From the NCBI GenBank assembly GCA_017617775.1, contig JAFZVO010000026.1:1-6418 (forward strand): DNA of 6,418 nt, in the 5' to 3' direction. Under the pieces are notes generated by a model. That model was not told the DNA's origin. It ran no database searches and saw nothing but the letters and a program-made list of their open reading frames with translations. The translations under genes were made by a program, and so were the position numbers. Source of the DNA: Bacilli bacterium. GTDB taxonomy: Bacteria > Bacillota_I > Bacilli_A > RFN20 > CAG-826. Shown here in pieces: positions 4,621 through 6,418 of this stretch (its first letter is position 1; each line of letters begins with the position of its first letter).

Positions 4621-6418
4621 ATGAGAAGATTATGGGCACATATCTTAATTGCATTTGCTTCTTTATTTATCATGGGAACGACATTCACTGCGATTTTTAA
4701 GAATGTCAGTTCAAATCAAGATTTCAATGATGGAAGAGAAATCGTCTTCCGTTTAACTGATAAAGAAGATGCAGATCGCGATGTTGAACCAGGGGCGAAC
4801 AAAACCATCGCAGATAAGATGGCTGAACGTCTCGACAATAGTGGTATCACCGCTTATAAAATTGATATCGCTGGTGATGATATCATCAAAGTCACTTTCT
4901 CTGAAAATAACGATGTGTCCCGTAACAACCTTGTTTCCTATCTCTCATTCAACGGTTCTTTAGGCTTATCCAATATGGATGATGACGATAACTATATCCA
5001 ATTAACCGGTGATGAATTCCTCCTTGAAGGTAGCAAAACTTATTTAGACAATGTGAACAATTATCCAACAGTGGTCATTCCTGTCGATACAAATAACGAC
5101 AACTTCAAGTTATTACTTGAAAACACTCGTACCCAAAAAGAAAATGGGGTTGGCGAAACCAAAGAAACAGGCGAAACTGATGAAGATGGCAACGCGAAAA
5201 CAGAGACGACCACATATTTATACCTTTGGTATGACTTCAATGAAGAGACTGATCGTTATTCCCGTACTGTCGAAGGTAGTGATGACTATGACGCTAACAT
5301 CGCCAAGAAGATCTTGATGAAGTTCAATATTGATGATCTCTGGTACCCAGATGATGAAGAAAATAAATTAGCAGCTTTGATCAACCTCGATTCTGATGGT
5401 GACCAATCCTTAAGCTTCACGGAAGTGAGAAATGGTTATGATAACGCGCGCTTCTTCGTCAACTTACTCAATTCTGATGTTTTAGACTACGATGTGAAAT
5501 ACATCAATAACAGCTACGATATCATCGTTCCAGCTTGGACTGAGAACATTGTTGTCAACGGCGATCCAAACCGTAATGTCGCTTGGAGCAATACGATGAT
5601 TGCAACTGTGATCGGCATTGTCGTCGTCTCCTTGCTCTTAGTTGTATTCTTCAAATTATCCGCGAGTGGAATTGTTGTTTCCTCATTATTATCAGTCTAT
5701 GGAGCAATTGGCTTCTTAGTCCTTCTCGGTGCGGAATTCAATATCTCTGTCCTCGTCGGATTAATCCTTGTTGCTTTAGCAACATTAGCTTCTGGCATCA
5801 TCTACGCCACTAAACTCAAAGACGAATCTTACAAAGGTCGTAGCTTAAGAAAAGCTAATACTGAAGCGGCGAAGAAGAGCTTATTACCAACAGTGGATAT
5901 CAACCTTGTGATCATCCTCATCGGTGTCTTCTGTTATTTATTAGGCGGCACATTGCTCCGTTCCTTCGCCTTAGTCACTGTCTTAGGCGGCATCGTTTCA
6001 ATGCTCGCGAACATCTTGCTGTTAAGAGGTATGATGTGGTTAGTGACTAACACAACAGCTTTAAATAATCGTTATTCCTTATTCGGTATCGATGAAGAAA
6101 AAGTCCCTTCTTTAGAAAAAGAAGAAAAACAATCCTACTTCTCTCCTTATCAAGATAAGGATTTAACCAAACATAAGAAACCTGTTGGCATCATCGGTCT
6201 CGTCTTATGTGTGGCTGGATTAGCAGGTCTCATCCTCAATGCGAACTTATATAAAGGCCAATATTATAAAGATAATATGGGCGCCGAGACTGCGGAAATC
6301 TATTTCTATACAAAGAATGAAGATAGCGTGATCATCACCAATAACTATGTGAAAGAAAACATATTAGGTAGAACATACTTATCTTATGAAGATCAAGATC
6401 CAGTCTGTTTAACTGACA
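4621..6418 (+). CDS. secDF: Protein translocase accessory SecDF fusion, divergent, 3' truncated by window
   Basis: The frame stays open for 599 codons to the window end. SecDF assists SecYEG-mediated export from the outer side of the membrane, normally using the proton gradient. The layout fits SecD followed by the start of SecF: a first membrane segment (about 5-26); a large extracytoplasmic domain (about 27-320) with the P1-like DGREIVFRLTDKED (37-50) and TIADKMAERLDNSGI (42-56 after the first strand); five membrane segments (about 323-478); a hydrophilic linker (479-520); then a segment at 521-540 that opens the SecF half. GRSLRKANTEAAKKSLLPTV (406-425) followed by DIN and, after LLRSFALVTVLGGIVSML (445-462), resemble the SecD motifs GxSxxxAxxxGFxxAxxTIxDAN and GFAVTLxLGIxxSMF. 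The segment-4 aspartate is absent. Residues 171-198 form a Thr/Glu/Gly-rich insert. The assignment rests on topology and scattered motifs, so SecD identity is good but not certain. Confidence 0.82.
   Translation, partial: MRRLWAHILIAFASLFIMGTTFTAIFKNVSSNQDFNDGREIVFRLTDKEDADRDVEPGANKTIADKMAERLDNSGITAYKIDIAGDDIIKVTFSENNDVSRNNLVSYLSFNGSLGLSNMDDDDNYIQLTGDEFLLEGSKTYLDNVNNYPTVVIPVDTNNDNFKLLLENTRTQKENGVGETKETGETDEDGNAKTETTTYLYLWYDFNEETDRYSRTVEGSDDYDANIAKKILMKFNIDDLWYPDDEENKLAALINLDSDGDQSLSFTEVRNGYDNARFFVNLLNSDVLDYDVKYINNSYDIIVPAWTENIVVNGDPNRNVAWSNTMIATVIGIVVVSLLLVVFFKLSASGIVVSSLLSVYGAIGFLVLLGAEFNISVLVGLILVALATLASGIIYATKLKDESYKGRSLRKANTEAAKKSLLPTVDINLVIILIGVFCYLLGGTLLRSFALVTVLGGIVSMLANILLLRGMMWLVTNTTALNNRYSLFGIDEEKVPSLEKEEKQSYFSPYQDKDLTKHKKPVGIIGLVLCVAGLAGLILNANLYKGQYYKDNMGAETAEIYFYTKNEDSVIITNNYVKENILGRTYLSYEDQDPVCLTD

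Noticed and set aside
4769..5813. Three short + strand frames (4769-4963, 5117-5317, 5583-5813) within secDF
   Set aside because: They are out-of-frame readings of the continuous secDF frame, which runs uninterrupted from 4621 to the window end. No frameshift is needed to explain the region.

Overview
The window is a block of housekeeping genes, all on the + strand, from a low-GC Gram-positive (Firmicutes/Bacilli-type) bacterium. The strongest lineage clue is ribosomal protein bL27 with an N-terminal extension ending in LQLF|ASKKG, preceded by the cysteine protease Prp that removes such extensions. This pairing is typical of Firmicutes and relatives. All eight tryptophan codons I read are TGG, and the one in-frame TGA is the nadE stop, so the code looks standard and a Mycoplasma-type TGA=Trp lineage is unlikely. 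A reduced Bacilli lineage near Erysipelotrichales, Acholeplasmatales or uncultured gut orders would fit, but I cannot place it more precisely.

Region 1 (1-730) is the end of a ribosomal protein operon: the tail of rplU (bL21), prp, rpmA (bL27), and an intrinsic terminator with a cUUCGg tetraloop.

Region 2 (731-4515) is a second transcription unit: obgE, nadE, a small 33-residue single-pass membrane protein starting at GTG, ruvA, ruvB and a second intrinsic terminator. Junctions are tight: 2 nt between obgE and nadE, 8 nt of overlap between nadE and the small gene, 8 nt to ruvA, and 2 nt between ruvA and ruvB. A perfect TATAAT ends exactly 6 nt before the obgE ATG, and there is no Shine-Dalgarno sequence, so obgE may be translated from a leaderless mRNA. 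The genes serve ribosome assembly and stress GTP sensing (Obg), NAD synthesis (NadE) and Holliday-junction branch migration (RuvAB).

Region 3 (4516-6418) is a separately controlled secDF gene that runs off the window. Its leader holds an AT-rich promoter, a 20-bp inverted repeat resembling a LacI/CcpA-family operator, and a perfect AAGGAGG ribosome binding site. The SecDF is divergent, and the aspartate expected in SecD transmembrane segment 4 is missing.

Compared with the Bacillus order (rplU-prp-rpmA-spo0B-obg and ruvA-ruvB-queA-tgt-yajC-secDF), this window looks like a compressed version lacking spo0B, queA, tgt and yajC, with nadE and a small membrane gene in between. I see no mobile elements, CRISPR, tRNA or rRNA, and no gene-free stretch over 300 bases. 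The window is mainly conserved housekeeping. The points of interest are regulatory sites, the small membrane gene, and unusual residues in Obg and SecDF.
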